64,000 nt of DNA from Lineus longissimus (Eukaryota > Nemertea > Pilidiophora > Heteronemertea > Lineidae). The stretch spans positions 12,541,001 to 12,605,000 of the forward strand of contig NC_088308.1 in NCBI RefSeq assembly GCF_910592395.1. The letters run 5' to 3'. Below are positions 1 through 10,814 of the stretch, piece after piece. Numbering within the stretch: the first letter of the stretch is position 1; every line of letters begins with the position of its first letter. The notes beneath the pieces were generated by a model. That model did no database searches. It was not told where the DNA came from and saw nothing but the letters and a program-made list of their open reading frames with translations. A program made the position numbers and the translations under genes.

Positions 1-1
1 T

Positions 2-1246
2 TTCAGCGTCACTAAAGTAGGAGAAGACAACCACCTATCGAACCCAGCCAAACTAACAGCAGAAAAGATCGTGCGTGGGATTACACAACGGGCATCCGAA
101 GAAGTTGTTCCCATACCCCGTATCTATCAAGAAGAAGTCGTAAACTCTGCAGAACAAGGAATTCTAACGGACGGTGTCTCGGTGTATCTTCCCAACTTTA
201 TCGGATGTCATACAGTGGCTTATTCGCATAGAAGGAAGCAAATGCCATTGCTACCTGCCTTATGGGAATATGTCATATTGGAGGGACAGTGGCGGCAAAC
301 AGCCAATGGTGGAGATTTTTTAGTTGCGAACGATGGGGATATTGATAAGCTCATCATATTTGGGAGTGTGGAAAGCTTGATGAAAGTCGCCATAGCTGAC
401 ACTGTGTTCATGGATGGAACATTTTATATAGCACCAAACATTTTCACCCAACTGTACACAGTACATGCGAAAATATACGGACAGATCTTCCCGCTCTTAT
501 ATGGATTATTACCGGACAAACGCCAAGCCACATATGAATGCTTCATCCGTCTCATCAGCAACAAAATTCGTGAAGTGAACGAAAACGCGGCCTTCGCCCC
601 GAATACAATAGTCGTGGATTACGAAATGAGCGTTCTTCAAGCATATCGTGGGGAATTGCCGGAGGCTCAACTAAAAGGATGCAGATTTCACTAAAAGGCA
701 ATAAATCGAAGCGTGCAGAGACTAGGATTAGCAGCGAAGTACCCTGATGCAGACAACAGGGATCCCATCCGTAAATGGATCAGACGAACGCTCGCCCTGC
801 CTTTAGTTCCCCTTGACCGCATTGACGAAATGTGGATGACGACGATGAATGAAGCACCCGCCATCCTACAGGCTGCTGCTTTCAATGACTACGTTACGGC
901 GAATTGGGTGGACGACATGGATGCAAGATTCGACCGAACTCCATGGAATCATTATGACAGGTTGGATCAACCACGAACAATCAATGCTGTGGAGGGGTGG
1001 CACAACAAGATTAATACGTACACCAGCCATGCTCACTCGAACCTCTACGAACTAGTTCGCTTCCTCAAACGAGAAGAAATGTTTCAAAGGTCTGAGATTC
1101 AGAGACTCGAAGCCAGCGGCCGACCAAACCCGAGGAGAGCCACATATGTACGCGTTGACGAACGCATGTTACGCCTCAAAGAACAATACGTCAATGGAGA
1201 GAGGGACATAATGAGTTACGTTGATGCCATCAGTTACCTTGCCTGA
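2..1246 (+). pseudogene. MULE-type transposase fragment with one in-frame stop
   Basis: The frame is open from base 2 and continues past the left window edge, so the N-terminus is missing. The first visible residues (VGEDNHLSNPAKLTAEKI) resemble the end of a FLYWCH-type zinc finger, and the following 200 residues look like a Mutator-like (MULE) DDE transposase domain: an early aspartate in VFMDGTFY, a second in VVDYEMSV, and then GCRFH. A TAA stop at 692-694 interrupts the frame. The same frame then continues without a shift from 695 to the TGA at 1244-1246, through a C-terminal part containing NAVEGWHNKIN, a conserved late motif in this family. One nonsense change in an otherwise open frame suggests a fairly young relic. 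Splicing could in principle remove the stop, but I see no convincing intron borders. No terminal inverted repeats were found. Confidence 0.75.
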
Positions 1247-1914
1247 CATTTTAAAAGGGTACTGTTGAAACTTTGCCTTAAAGGTTTCCAGTAGTCAAAG
1301 AGCAAGATTTATATGTGGTACATATTGATAGTATGTGGATATGTACTGTCCTAAAGAATTCACTAATTCGAATGATAATCCTTAAGTTTTGTTCTATTTG
1401 TCATTGTACTATGCCCTTTGGTGCGACAATAATTGGTCTGAGGAATGACGATATCGTCATAAGCTGCACGTGAAATCATATATCATGATATGTATTTTCA
1501 ACCTTGTTTGACTTGATATGTGCTGTACCTACATGTATATTATGACATTGGTTTTACAGCTGATTTTGATCAAATAATTATGAGAATGTACAGTATTATG
1601 TATTTTTATCAAAAACTCATGAATTCCTGTTTTTATAGAATAAACGACTGCTTAACTCTACTTAATCTATTAGTTTTTACTGTGTGTCAGTATGGTCCTA
1701 TGGCATGTATGGTCAAATAAGTCCCGGACTGTCCCCGCTTTCAAGGTGACTCTTTCAAAACGGTCATGGCATGGTTTGTTAACAAAGTTGATGGCATTCG
1801 ATTAGTCAAATTGTCATCACATCGTTAACATCATCCAATTGTCCCCTCACATTTTCCCCATAAAATGGACATGCATCCCTAAGGTTCCATGTGGGAGAGT
1901 CGATTTATTGTAGG
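1247..1914. other. AT-rich gap, no gene seen
   Basis: This is the non-coding flank downstream of the MULE relic. I see no splice-bounded coding stretch, no hairpin-bounded element and no inverted repeats here. Confidence 0.5.
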
Positions 1915-2065
1915 GGTACTGAAAAGTAGGCGAAACAGGAAGTAGGTGAAACAGGAAATAGGCCAAAAAGGAATAGGCGAAACAGGAATAGGCGAATCAG
2001 GAATAGGCGAAACAGGAATTTTGTAGGCAAAACAGGAATAGGCGAAACAGGCATAAACCCCTGCA
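1915..2065 (+). repeat. 15-bp minisatellite
   Basis: An imperfect tandem array with unit GGAATAGGCGAAACA, about nine or ten units, some truncated or changed (AGTAGGTGAAACA at the left, AATTTTGTAGGCAAAACA near the right). The unit length is a multiple of three, which explains an apparent open frame on the minus strand; I do not consider that frame coding. Confidence 0.85.
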
Positions 2066-2348
2066 GGCAGGCCTGGGTTGTTAAGATAATCCTTTGTTTT
2101 CCAAACACTGATTAGGCCTTGTTTGGCATTCTTTGCCAGTTTGGGAATTCACACCTTTGTTACTTGGGGATAGTCGGTATTGTCTTCTTATCATTGGTCT
2201 GGGTCATATTGGAACATGTGGCCGAGTATTAATATGACTTATATAATGGGCCTATAGGGAAGTTTAGGAAGTTTACTCCTTTTGTATTGAATGAATTAAC
2301 TGTGTACCTACGCCTCTGCTCTAGTATAAGTGTCTAGTGTGTCCCTCT
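2066..2348. other. Gap before LINE, nothing recognised
   Basis: Non-coding sequence between the minisatellite and the LINE endonuclease region. No feature could be supported. Confidence 0.4.
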
Positions 2349-3450
2349 TGTCTTTTGAATGCTGGGTCCCTTAAAACTGAAACAGTTACTCGTAACAAAC
2401 TGGGCGGAATTCCAGCACTTTGTTACTAGCGAAGAATTCGATATTGTCTGTGTGACAGAGTCTTGGCTGAACGAGGATGTGTCTGATGTGGAGGCCCTCC
2501 CTCAAAACCTTTACAAAATTTACCGCAGGGACAGAATAACCAAAACACATGGTGGTGGGGTTTTCCATGGAATCCGCAAAGGCTTATGCTTGCGTCGGAG
2601 GAATGAGCTTGAAACGGAATGAAATTATGGTGTGCGAATTACAAGAAGGTTCTTGCGGGTCAAAGGTGGGGCTAATGGTGTGCTACCGGCCACCCAAAGA
2701 CAGTGAATTTGTAGAGAAACCTAACGAAGTTTTAGTGAATTGTAAGGGCGCCTTTAATCGAATATGTGTTCAGGGTGATTTCAACTTTAAAGAAATTGAT
2801 TGTTAGACTGTATCAGGCCCTGGCCTTGGCCCGGCTCATCGCTTTTGTGGTCTTACAAATGATTTTTGTTGACTCAACTAGTTAGCGGCCTACCCACAAA
2901 CTTGGAAACACTCTCGATCTGATTCTGACGGATACCCCAGAAATTTTCTCCCGTCTTTATGTGCTGCCGTTTATGTTCGACTCCGATCACTTTCCTATTG
3001 TGGCTAAGATCAATCTTCGCACAACGCACGGTGCTTGACTATACAAATGGTGATTACAATGTTCAGGGTCATACCTCAATGACCTATGGTAAGTGAAAAC
3101 TCAGGCTTCTTTTAAAGACATGCAAAGTCGGACATCGAAACTAAGTGGGCCGATTGGTGTTCAATTCTGTACAAGGGAATTGATCGATTCATACCAAAAC
3201 GGTGTGTGTCTGACTCTCTCTCACAGACCTAGGTGGCTTGACGCTGAAGTCAAACATTTGTCAAATAAGGTCAAATCTGTGAGGCGAAAGGCACGACGGG
3301 ACAATAAGCCAACTTCATGGTCAAAGTTCAAAACATTGCGTAACACATTGAGGAATTTCAACCAGGGACAAGTATAAGTCTCATGTACACAGGCTCGGTG
3401 ATGAAGTGAAATCAAATCCTAAAAAATTGTGGTCTTTTTACAACTCAAAG
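2349..3450 (+). pseudogene. LINE (CR1/Jockey-like), 5' part: endonuclease region, broken
   Basis: This is the N-terminal part of a non-LTR retrotransposon protein. An APE-type endonuclease is recognisable in fragments: FDIVCVTESWLNEDV (2440-2484, carrying the catalytic Glu in TESWL), HGGGV (about 2550), CYRPPKD (about 2684), QGDFNFKEIDC (about 2771), NTLDLILTD (about 2906) and DSDHFPI (about 2980). Several frameshifts separate these pieces, so no intact protein can be made. The linker before the reverse transcriptase continues to KKLWSFYNSK (3421-3450), where the Harbinger element interrupts it. The reverse transcriptase half lies beyond the insertion at 6446-7905. CR1/Jockey superfamily placement follows from the endonuclease and C-terminal style and is not resolved further. 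Confidence 0.8.
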
Positions 3451-3472
3451 GCCGGTATTTTAGAACGCTCCT
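3451..3472 (+). repeat. Harbinger left terminal inverted repeat
   Basis: The 22 bases beginning GCCGGTATTTTAGAACGC are an exact reverse complement of 6424-6445. They mark the left end of the element. Confidence 0.92.
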
Positions 3473-3738
3473 CGAAATTGAGGAACTCCTTTAGCCCATT
3501 GTTGTCATCTCAAGGAGGCCTTACTGGATTTTAGAATGCACCTCCAAATCCTCATGAAGGTCTCCTTAAAATCGCTTCCTTAGCTAAAGGGAGGGTCGAT
3601 TTTAGAATGCGCCTTTCGGGAAAGGAATTCCTCAATTTGGGTGAGGATCTCCTTTATTCCTAAGGATGGTCCGGACCTTCCTTAAGAGCCTCCTCGGGCG
3701 ACCAACTCGCTCCTTTCGCCACTGGACTTCCACCGGTA

Positions 3739-4797
3739 ATGATGGCTGCGTACGTAAACCGCATTGAAAATATAAGAAGACTGGATATCGAAAATGGACA
3801 CCCCCGTAGGGTCCGCCATCTCCATTATGTGGACCCCGATGAGAACAGGACGGACGAGGACTTCAGAAAGCGGTACCGATTCACGAGAGACGGTTTTACA
3901 CGAATTCTCTTCTTTTTACGAGATGACTTACCCGAACCAGTGAATAACCGTGGAAATCCGGTGCCGCCAAGTTTGCAACTCAGAATTGCTTTGCGATTCT
4001 ATGCCACAGGTAGTTTCCAAATTGTAGCTGGAGATTTACTACAAATTTCCCAGTCGTCTGTGAGCAAAATCGTTGCTAATGTTTCACGAGCTATTGCCAG
4101 AAAACGAGGCGATTTCATACAGTTTCCAGAGGGACAAGCAGCAACGGCTATGCAAGCCAAGTATTATGAGATTGCCGAGTTTCCACTTGTTGTAGGCTGT
4201 GTGGATGGTACGCACATCCCCATACAAGCTCCAAATCTGGAAAATCGGGAGATATATAGGTGTCGGAAATCGTTTATGTCGCTGAATGTGCAGGGGATAA
4301 GTGATGCAAACCTGAAGTTCATCAACATAGTCGTGAGGTGGCCTGGTTCTACTCACGATGCACGCATATTTGACAACAGCCTGATTTGTACCAGATTCGA
4401 AAATAACGAACTGACCGGTTTGTTGCTTGGGGACCCAGGGTATCCTTGTCGGCCATTTCTTATGACACCATTCAGGAATCCCAATGGACCAGCGGAAAAC
4501 AGCTTCAATCGCGCACAGAGGAGAACCCGATCACTCGTTGAACGCATGTTCGGTGTACGGAAGCGTCGTTTTCCATGTCTGAAATTCGGGATCCGCTGCA
4601 AATTAACGACCACTATGGCAGTAATTGTAGCCACAGCTGTACTTCACAATATTGCGACGGATTTACGTGAGGACGATTTTCCTGATGAAAATAATGAAGC
4701 TGAAATGGAAGGTATTGGTGACGTGGACAACGCCGCATTACATGATGTGCTTGGAAATGCAATGAGGCAAACAATAGTTCAGCGGTATTTTCAATGA
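3739..4797 (+). CDS. PIF/Harbinger transposase (HARBI1-like, DDE_4 nuclease), intact
   Basis: Encodes a 352-residue protein of normal family length from an ATG (a second ATG follows directly) to TGA, with no internal damage. A helix-turn-helix-like segment lies near residues 100-120 (QISQSSVSKIVANVSRAIA). The RNase H-like DDE catalytic core follows, with Asp156 in VVGCVDGTHIPI, Asp232 in LLGDPGYPC and Glu268 in LVERMFGVRKRRFP. HDARIFDNS (about 206-214) is the usual family motif between the two Asp residues. The enzyme would cut and rejoin the element ends, normally needing the Myb-like partner to enter the nucleus and bind the termini. Both catalytic order and spacing are conserved. A domesticated HARBI1 host gene is the alternative, but the flanking perfect inverted repeats argue for a resident transposon. 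Confidence 0.93.
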   Translation: MMAAYVNRIENIRRLDIENGHPRRVRHLHYVDPDENRTDEDFRKRYRFTRDGFTRILFFLRDDLPEPVNNRGNPVPPSLQLRIALRFYATGSFQIVAGDLLQISQSSVSKIVANVSRAIARKRGDFIQFPEGQAATAMQAKYYEIAEFPLVVGCVDGTHIPIQAPNLENREIYRCRKSFMSLNVQGISDANLKFINIVVRWPGSTHDARIFDNSLICTRFENNELTGLLLGDPGYPCRPFLMTPFRNPNGPAENSFNRAQRRTRSLVERMFGVRKRRFPCLKFGIRCKLTTTMAVIVATAVLHNIATDLREDDFPDENNEAEMEGIGDVDNAALHDVLGNAMRQTIVQRYFQ

Positions 4798-4837
4798 ATG
4801 ACAAAAGACATTCAGGTTCATTTCAATTAATCATTTA

Positions 4838-5160
4838 TTACATCTGATGATAGACGTTATACAACGGATACGTTTGATTTGACTCATTTGATGTTGAACT
4901 TGTTTTCTCCTGGAGACTTTCAAGGAAGTGCTGTTGCATTATGAGGACTTTCATTTTTTCTCGGTGTTCCTCCTGATGAAATTCTATTTGCTGTTTCAAG
5001 CATTTAACCTGCAGCTCGTGTTCGATCTCCTGCATGCGAACTGCTTTGCCTAATGCGCATGATGACGTTGGACTGTCTGTTGCTTCCACATATTTCCGTT
5101 TGGCTTTCCCCTGCGATCCAGGTTTGACTGTCGATGTGGACTGCTTTGGTTCAGAAAACC
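4838..5160 (-). CDS. Probable C-terminal exon of the Harbinger Myb-like protein
   Basis: On the minus strand the frame reads through a lysine- and serine-rich stretch (about SEPKQSTSTVKPGSQGKAKR) into a charged, heptad-like helix rich in Glu, Gln, Lys and Leu (LKQQIEFHQEEHREKMKVL), then stops at 4838. Myb/SANT-like Harbinger partners typically end in such a coiled coil, so I read this as a second exon of the gene whose first exon is 5598-6089. A stop lies just upstream in the same frame, so a splice acceptor would be needed near 5160-5170; I could not fix it. It could instead be a separate short frame. Confidence 0.5.
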
Positions 5161-5597
5161 CCTCTTCTCAACATCCTTCAGCGTTACCGTCGCAGTGGCA
5201 GCTCGTTGAACCCCGGTTTCTTGTGGACATGTAAAACCAAAAATAGGATAATTTTATAAAACAAATGCAGCGAAATGATGATCTTAACTTAATTTAAATC
5301 ACAGAACATCAAATGGTTTTATGCTGCCAGTGAGGATAGGCCTGTTTGAATGTCATATTTACATGTGCACCATCTCTATTACTTTACAGCTAAACTCTCT
5401 CTTTTCACTTCTATAACTTTACTTAATAACTGCCGTCAACTGTCGTATTGAGCGTTTATTTCAACAACATTCCTGAAAGAAATGGGAGTCACGAAACGTT
5501 CTGAATCTGACATTTCTGGTTATTTTTACCAGTACCGGTAGTGTTATGGAAGTGAAACTAGAGTAAGTTAAAATACTTCTTGGTGGGGTAGCCCTCG

Positions 5598-6089
5598 TCA
5601 CATTCGGAACGACATGAGGCAAACTGCTTTTCTGTCTACGTGATGGTGCATTTTACCATTGAAAAATAAACCTTGTCCATGGTATCCCGCATCATCGTCA
5701 AATTCGTTATCCAAGGGTCGTAATACGTCACTGCAAATTGATGTCACAAGGTGGGATGCGTCATCTGCCTTGGCGGCAGGATCAGCGGGACCTCCACCTG
5801 TCCGGTACCGATCTTTCTTTTCTTTGCTGACGTCCTTCTTTGCCTTGGCTTTCGTGTTGTCCCACAGTTTCTTGAGTGCCTTCACATTGGACGGTTCCAA
5901 TCCTTTCTGTTGATTGAACCCATCTACGATCCGATCCCAGGCCTGATTCTTGGCTTTTAATACACCCGATGTGTTCTGCTTCAGTTCGACGACACACTTT
6001 TCTTTTTCGATAAGTTCGAGCAGCACATTTCTCTCGATATCCGAAAAAGTCCTCCGTTTCTTGGCTTCAGTACGTCTTGAGTCGTCCAT
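5598..6089 (-). CDS. Myb/SANT-like DNA-binding protein of the Harbinger element (first exon)
   Basis: From the ATG at 6089 the protein begins with basic residues (MDDSRRTEAKKRRTFSD) and then a Myb/SANT-like three-helix domain spanning roughly residues 12-90. It shows the signature ERNVLLELIEK, the middle tryptophan in AWDRIVDGFN, and KALKKLWDNTKAKAKK. RYRTGGGPA follows, a usual motif just after the domain in the Harbinger-associated class. The gene runs divergently towards the transposase, as is common in these elements. Family knowledge: this partner binds subterminal repeats and helps nuclear import of the transposase. The last residues before the stop (after HGQG) look unlike the family, so the true exon may end earlier by splicing to 4838-5160. 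Confidence 0.78.
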   Translation of the reverse strand: MDDSRRTEAKKRRTFSDIERNVLLELIEKEKCVVELKQNTSGVLKAKNQAWDRIVDGFNQQKGLEPSNVKALKKLWDNTKAKAKKDVSKEKKDRYRTGGGPADPAAKADDASHLVTSICSDVLRPLDNEFDDDAGYHGQGLFFNGKMHHHVDRKAVCLMSFRM

Positions 6090-6423
6090 AATTTCAGCCG
6101 TAATGGGGCCTCTGGTGCACTTGGAGCGACGGGACGGGCTTTTATTTTAACCTTCAGAACCAAGCGCAATAAACCAACCGCAATGAATTACTTGTTACAT
6201 CAGATCACGGCATTGTTCGCCAGCCCAGGAAACATTGAGGTCGACCTCGAGTGAGGATTTCCTTGCGAAAGGACGCCTCCAAGGCTACCTTTAACTGAAG
6301 GAACTCCTCCAATAAAGGACGAGTCGAGGAAGGTTCTAAAATTGATCTTGGATAAGGACGCCTTACAGGAGGCGGCCTTGAATTAAGGCGTCCTCACAGA
6401 AGGCCTCCTTAACCCCAAAATAA

Positions 6424-6445
6424 AGGAGCGTTCTAAAATACCGGC
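6424..6445 (-). repeat. Harbinger right terminal inverted repeat
   Basis: Exact reverse complement of 3451-3472, ending in TACCGGC. It marks the right end of the transposon. Confidence 0.92.
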
Positions 6446-7905
6446 GATTGTCTAAATCGAACTCAATTCCAATCTTGTTGGTATGAGTGCAACCGAGGGT
6501 TTAGCCATATCCATGATATCTGGCACGATTCCCACTTGTTGAGAAACTGCCAACGTTGTCCCAATTTTTAAAAAGAATGACAAGGAGTCAGTTGAAAATT
6601 ATAGAGAACTTGACTTCTCTTAGGCCTTCGATAGTGTCCCTCATAATCTTTTATTTATTCATAAAATTCAGAGTTTTGGTGTAAATGGTAGACTACTGCA
6701 CTGGTGTGAATGTTATTTGGCTGATAGATCTCAGAGGGTGGTAGTTGATGGCGAAGCTTCATCCCTGCTTCCAGTGGTGTCAGGCGTACCTCAAGGGTCA
6801 ATCCTTGGGCCCTGCTTTTCACATTGTTTGTCAATGACCTTCCTGATGTATTGAGTGACTCTACATTTTCATCTTTATATGCCGACGATGCTAAGTGTTC
6901 CAGAATCATCAGCAGAAAATCTGACTGCTGGGCCCTGCAAGATGATTTGGATAAGCTAAGGGCCTGGAGCAAAAATGGGGCCTAACTTTCAGCATTTCAA
7001 AATGTCAGGTATTTACAATTACACGTTGGTTAAATCCTATCATTTCCCACTACAATCTGGGTGGTACTGTACTGGAAAGGGTGAATGAAGTTAAGGATAT
7101 TGATGTACTCCTGCAAAAATACCTAATTTGGAATAAGCATGCTGACCTTATTTCACATAGTGCGAACAGGTTGTGGTTCGCGATCAGGAGAATAACTGGT
7201 AATAGCAATAATATTCAACTTTTAAAAATGCTATATACACAAGCATTGTTAGGAGTGGGCTTGAATATTGCTCAGTTGGGTGGAACGGCCTTTCTAAGCG
7301 TAAACTGGCCGTTTTGGAAAGTGTGCAGCACCGGGCCACTGGTCATATAATCGGTTCTGATGTGCCATATACTGATAGATTTTCTAGTCTCGACCTTCTG
7401 CCTTTGTCTTTCCGCCGTGAAATTCTCGATCTTTTATTCTTACATAAATGTTTTATTCAGTGTTTTTCGGTCCCAATTGACGATTTTGTCAAATTTATCT
7501 CTCGAAGAGGGGACAACTTATTATTACGTGCTAGGCATTGTAGGACAGAGTCCTTCTTTGGGTCCTATTTTAATCGCATTGTTAATATAGGGAACAATTT
7601 ACCCGTCAAAACTCATGACAAGTTTATTTATTTTGAAGTTGAGGACACCTGCAGTTGGACTAGTTGCTGCAGGTACGCCCTCTGCAGACCATGTTTTTAA
7701 TGCAGTATAATGAAAATGCTAAGTGCGAGGGTTTTGAATCAATTTGTAATTTATGTATTGTCATCCGTTCTTGTACACTTAAACTGTCTTAATATGAGCT
7801 TTTTATAGGTATTCCTACCGCACACACCATACTGTATTTTACTGTATATGTTCTTTGTACAATACAGTGAAGTTTAAATAAATATATCAATAAATAAATA
7901 ACTGT
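6446..7905 (+). pseudogene. LINE (CR1/Jockey-like), 3' part: reverse transcriptase and tail, broken
   Basis: This continues the LINE interrupted at 3450. Reverse transcriptase blocks are visible in shifting frames: AFDSVPHNL (about 6626), VSGVPQGSILGP (about 6777-6812), the active-site box YADDAK (about 6877-6894) and a thumb-like region (WNKHADLISHSANRLWFAIR, 7132-7191). The C-terminal region typical of the superfamily follows (VQHRATGHIIG; SLDLLPLSFRREILDLLFLHK, 7400-7450). Multiple stops and frameshifts make it non-functional. The 3' end is followed by a short AATAAATA-type repeat near 7877-7904, a plausible terminal simple repeat. With the Harbinger removed, the copy is about 2.6 kb. Confidence 0.82.
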
Positions 7906-8411
7906 TGGACTCTGGCATGGTTTGACAGAGTAATCTCAGTGCTACACTCACCCTGAATTCACGTCTCAGTGCTGAATTCAACACTTTCTCTTCTGAGGAC
8001 GCATGTCTTAGAACTGCCCTCAAACTCTTCTTACTTGTAATACAATTTCTTGTATTGTAATTCCTTATACCGTTGTGAATAATAAATGTCTTAGTGCTGT
8101 ATTATGAGAAAGCTTGATCAGAAGAGTTAGTTGGTACTTTGAGACCAGAACAGTTACTTCAGTCATTAGAGTTAAATGAAGTCAGCATGAAGTGTTAGTT
8201 GCTATATAAAGTTGATTTATACCTACTATTTGTATGAGAATTTTATAGTGATTGATGATTTATCAATAAAGAAGTGTTTGAAACTTATGGTTACTGGTCA
8301 TAATTGCTAGATGATTCAGTAGACTATTCCTTCTTGACTTATAGTAGGGAACTTATAACCATTCTGGTGTTAAGTAAGAAAGTGACTGAGTTTTCTTACC
8401 GCTCGGACTAC
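7906..8411. other. Gap, nothing recognised
   Basis: Non-coding sequence between the LINE tail and the 1-kb MITE. There is a short local repetition of CTCAGTGCTGAATTC-like words near 7935-7980; no gene or bounded element is seen. Confidence 0.4.
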
Positions 8412-8414
8412 TTA

Positions 8415-9439
8415 GGGATCACGTCCAAAGTCCGCACGCGAATATTCGCTGCGCGAATCGGGGCGAAAATTTGCCTGGTCGAATATCGCCACACTCGTTC
8501 GCCTCCAAATCGCTCCCTGCTTCGGCGATTCTATTATGATCAGGCGAAAATTCAGACTGAATAGAAATCGCAGGCGAAAATAATAATCGCACCTAATTCG
8601 CTCTCACCAACCATCGGAACGAAGGGAATATTAGAGGCCTATATGTGTTGTAGTATGCGTATTCCGACATCAGCTGATAGCAGACCGAACAAAAACACAA
8701 ACTGGAATTCCCGGTCAACCTGACTGCAGTAATCATATACATCACATCTATCCACGAGGAGCTACACAAATTTGGCACAGGGGTTTGAGGTTCTCAGTAT
8801 TATGGTATGCATTCCGAAGGATTGTGGTGCAATGTACCGAATCATACAGCTAATCATAGTTAGGCTTATGTTTCCGAGTCTCAGCCAACCAATCAAAATC
8901 GTTGTAGTATCCGGTTATCCTAAACAGCGCCCACCAGCGTTCACCAGGTTTAAAGTCGGGTATAAAGTCATCAAAATAAAATTTTGTGGCCAAAACGTAA
9001 TATGTACACCATAAAAAATACATTTCCTGAAGATTTCATGCTTATTTCGTTTATGACCATTAGATTTTACTTTGATGGCTTTAATGTATGTATGTGTTTA
9101 AACCTGGTGGACGCTGTCTAGTATGACCCGATTTGTTTATGTGACTGCACTTTTCCGCCAATAAAACAAGACGAAAGTCGTTGCAAAATCGTTCCGAATA
9201 TCGGACAAGCATGCAAGAGCCACCAATTTCGTAAAATCGCTCCATTATCGCCTGGAGCGATTTTTGGGGCGAAATCGAAGAATTGGTGCGATTTTGGGCG
9301 AATTTCGCATCTGACATTCCGGCGATTTCATATTATCGCCTCACATTCGCCGGTCGATTTTCGGACAGATTTCACAGGCGAAATACTGTAGGGTGAATTT
9401 CGCCGGCGAATATCGCGTGCGGACTTTGGACGTGATCCC
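8415..9439. mobile_element. 1,025-bp MITE with TTA target duplication (PIF/Harbinger-type)
   Basis: The ends are inverted repeats of about 34 bp with a single-base difference (left GGGATCACGTCCAAAGTCCG; right its complement ending GGACGTGATCCC). TTA directly flanks both sides (8412-8414 and 9440-9442). Three-base TWA duplications are typical of PIF/Harbinger. The arms (8430-8620 and 9170-9420) are full of short CGAAAATTCGCC-like inverted words, so the element could fold extensively. No transposase frame is present, so it is non-autonomous. Confidence 0.85.
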
Positions 9440-9442
9440 TTA

Positions 9443-9842
9443 GTCACGACAAAGGTCACAGAGGTCATATGGCATAAATTGGCCATTTGAGTATAACTAT
9501 GTCAGGTTTCTTAACCACTAAAGTTATGAACTTGAAATTTGGTACACATGACTACCTTTGTCATGTAACTTCAGACACTGAATTTCAATCTGATCTGATT
9601 CTCGATTTGGCCACCAGGAGGCCAAAACTAAAAAAAGGTAAAAAGTGCAATATCTCGCTTATCAGCGACTTGTTTTCGATGATATTTTTACGGTAGGTAC
9701 TCCAAGCAACGATACATCACATGTCATACCGACTTTGGTTTGACTTATATATACTATACATATAGAGTGTTTCTTAACCAGGATGAATTCCTAACCACCA
9801 AATATCTAGACGGTGAGCACAATGGCCCCTGGCCGTTTCATT
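9443..9842 (+). repeat. Helentron-like 'R' family, 3' portion
   Basis: A right-hand part of the most common repeat of the window. It starts inside the core (AGGTCACAGAGGTCA at 9453-9467, then ATAAATTGGCC and TATGAACTTGAAATTTGGTA) and ends with the family 3' terminus (CGGTGAGCACAATGGCC, then CTGGCCGTTTCATT). The 1-kb MITE interrupts its left part at TTA. Confidence 0.75.
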
Positions 9843-10640
9843 TAATTATAAGTATTTTGGCGGGAATAATTTGTACTGCGCAAGAGTGGTCATGAATAAG
9901 AGAGTAAAGTTAACCCGCGTGGTTAGTGCTCGTGCTAGTGGTGGGATGGGAGCTGGGGTGTGCAATCACTCTCCTATAATTACAGATATTAAAATATCTC
10001 TTTACTACTGCATTAGGGGCAAGTAACTTCAACTGTCTTATTATCCGGGATCTCAATTTAGGCACAGGTTTTTGGGGTCGGTGAAGGGGGGGCAACCTGC
10101 TGCGTGTTCTCGCTTCAAAAAAGTTCATTCAATTACAACGTGATTCCCAAACACGTGATTTCTAGGCCATGTGCTTGATGTAAATGAAAACAAGCCCTCT
10201 CATTTGTAGATGACTAAACCCTCTCATTGGTCAATGACTTTGGCAATCATCTGAAATTACCGAACCAAACCAAATGATAAACAAATAGCACTACCCATCA
10301 TTGATACAAACTCCTCCTGAGGCTGCTCCTGAACCAAAACAATTTTGTGGATTGTGCACTCTTTCTTCGGCTTTGTGTCATGGAGAGGGGTTAGAGTAAT
10401 TTTTGTGGTGGGAAAACAAGGTTTTTTTTCTCTCGATGAATGTTGTTCAACGTTTGTCAAAAATAAAGATGGATATATAGGTCACAAAATGCAGGCAGTG
10501 CGGGGGATATTGTGATAAAAACCCAAGGTGTTAAGGAAATTGACGATCCTTCCCATCAACTCATTGCATTGATTGTAATAGGTTGTACATGTACACCATT
10601 TTCAGCACTGTTATCTAACCAAATATATTATTTCTTACAG
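9843..10640. other. Gap upstream of the first recognised ABCC exon
   Basis: I found no first exon for the transporter here. The reading frame of exon 1 is open upstream of its acceptor to about 10512, but that stretch has no family resemblance and is separated by a strong TTTCTTACAG acceptor. I see no clear promoter. Confidence 0.4.
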
Positions 10641-10814
10641 AATGAAAGCCTGCTACAGAACACATATCCAGATTTGTCACCATGTTTTCAAAATACAGTT
10701 CTTGTTTGGGTGCCATGTGTCCTGCTGTTGCTGACATTCCCCATCCGACTCTACTATCTGAGCAGTCCAGCCAGTCTTGTCATTCATGTGAATGCTTTCA
10801 ACAGAGCCAAAGTG
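10641..10814 (+). CDS. ABCC1-like: ABCC exon (in-window 1): TMD0, first helix
   Basis: 58 codons, phase 0 at both ends, acceptor TTTCTTACAG and donor GTAAGA. It encodes the extracellular N-terminal segment (NESLLQNTYPDLSPC) and the first TMD0 helix. The diagnostic block CFQNTVLVWVPC is almost identical to vertebrate ABCC1, followed by a hydrophobic run and IRLYYLS. It matches the usual second coding exon of long MRPs, so a short start exon should lie upstream; none was found in the window. The early cysteine-containing segment is the part of TMD0 that faces outside. Confidence 0.93.

Larger units (their letters stand above)
3451..6445 (+). mobile_element. PIF/Harbinger DNA transposon inserted in a LINE
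   Basis: A 2,995-bp element bounded by identical 22-bp terminal inverted repeats. It carries the two genes typical of autonomous Harbinger elements: a DDE transposase (3739-4797, +) and a Myb/SANT-like DNA-binding protein (minus strand, 5598-6089 with a probable second exon at 4838-5160). The subterminal regions are rich in GGAGG/CCTCC-type repeats in opposite orientation (3470-3700 and 6240-6430). It splits a LINE open frame between FYNSK and the next LINE segment, so it is younger than that LINE copy. A clean 3-bp target duplication was not visible: the flanks read CTCAAAG on the left and GATTGTC on the right. Confidence 0.88.

Noticed and set aside
10512-10640. Open frame upstream of exon 1 as the protein N-terminus
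   Set aside because: It lacks family resemblance and ends at a strong TTTCTTACAG acceptor at the place where long ABCC genes have an exon start.
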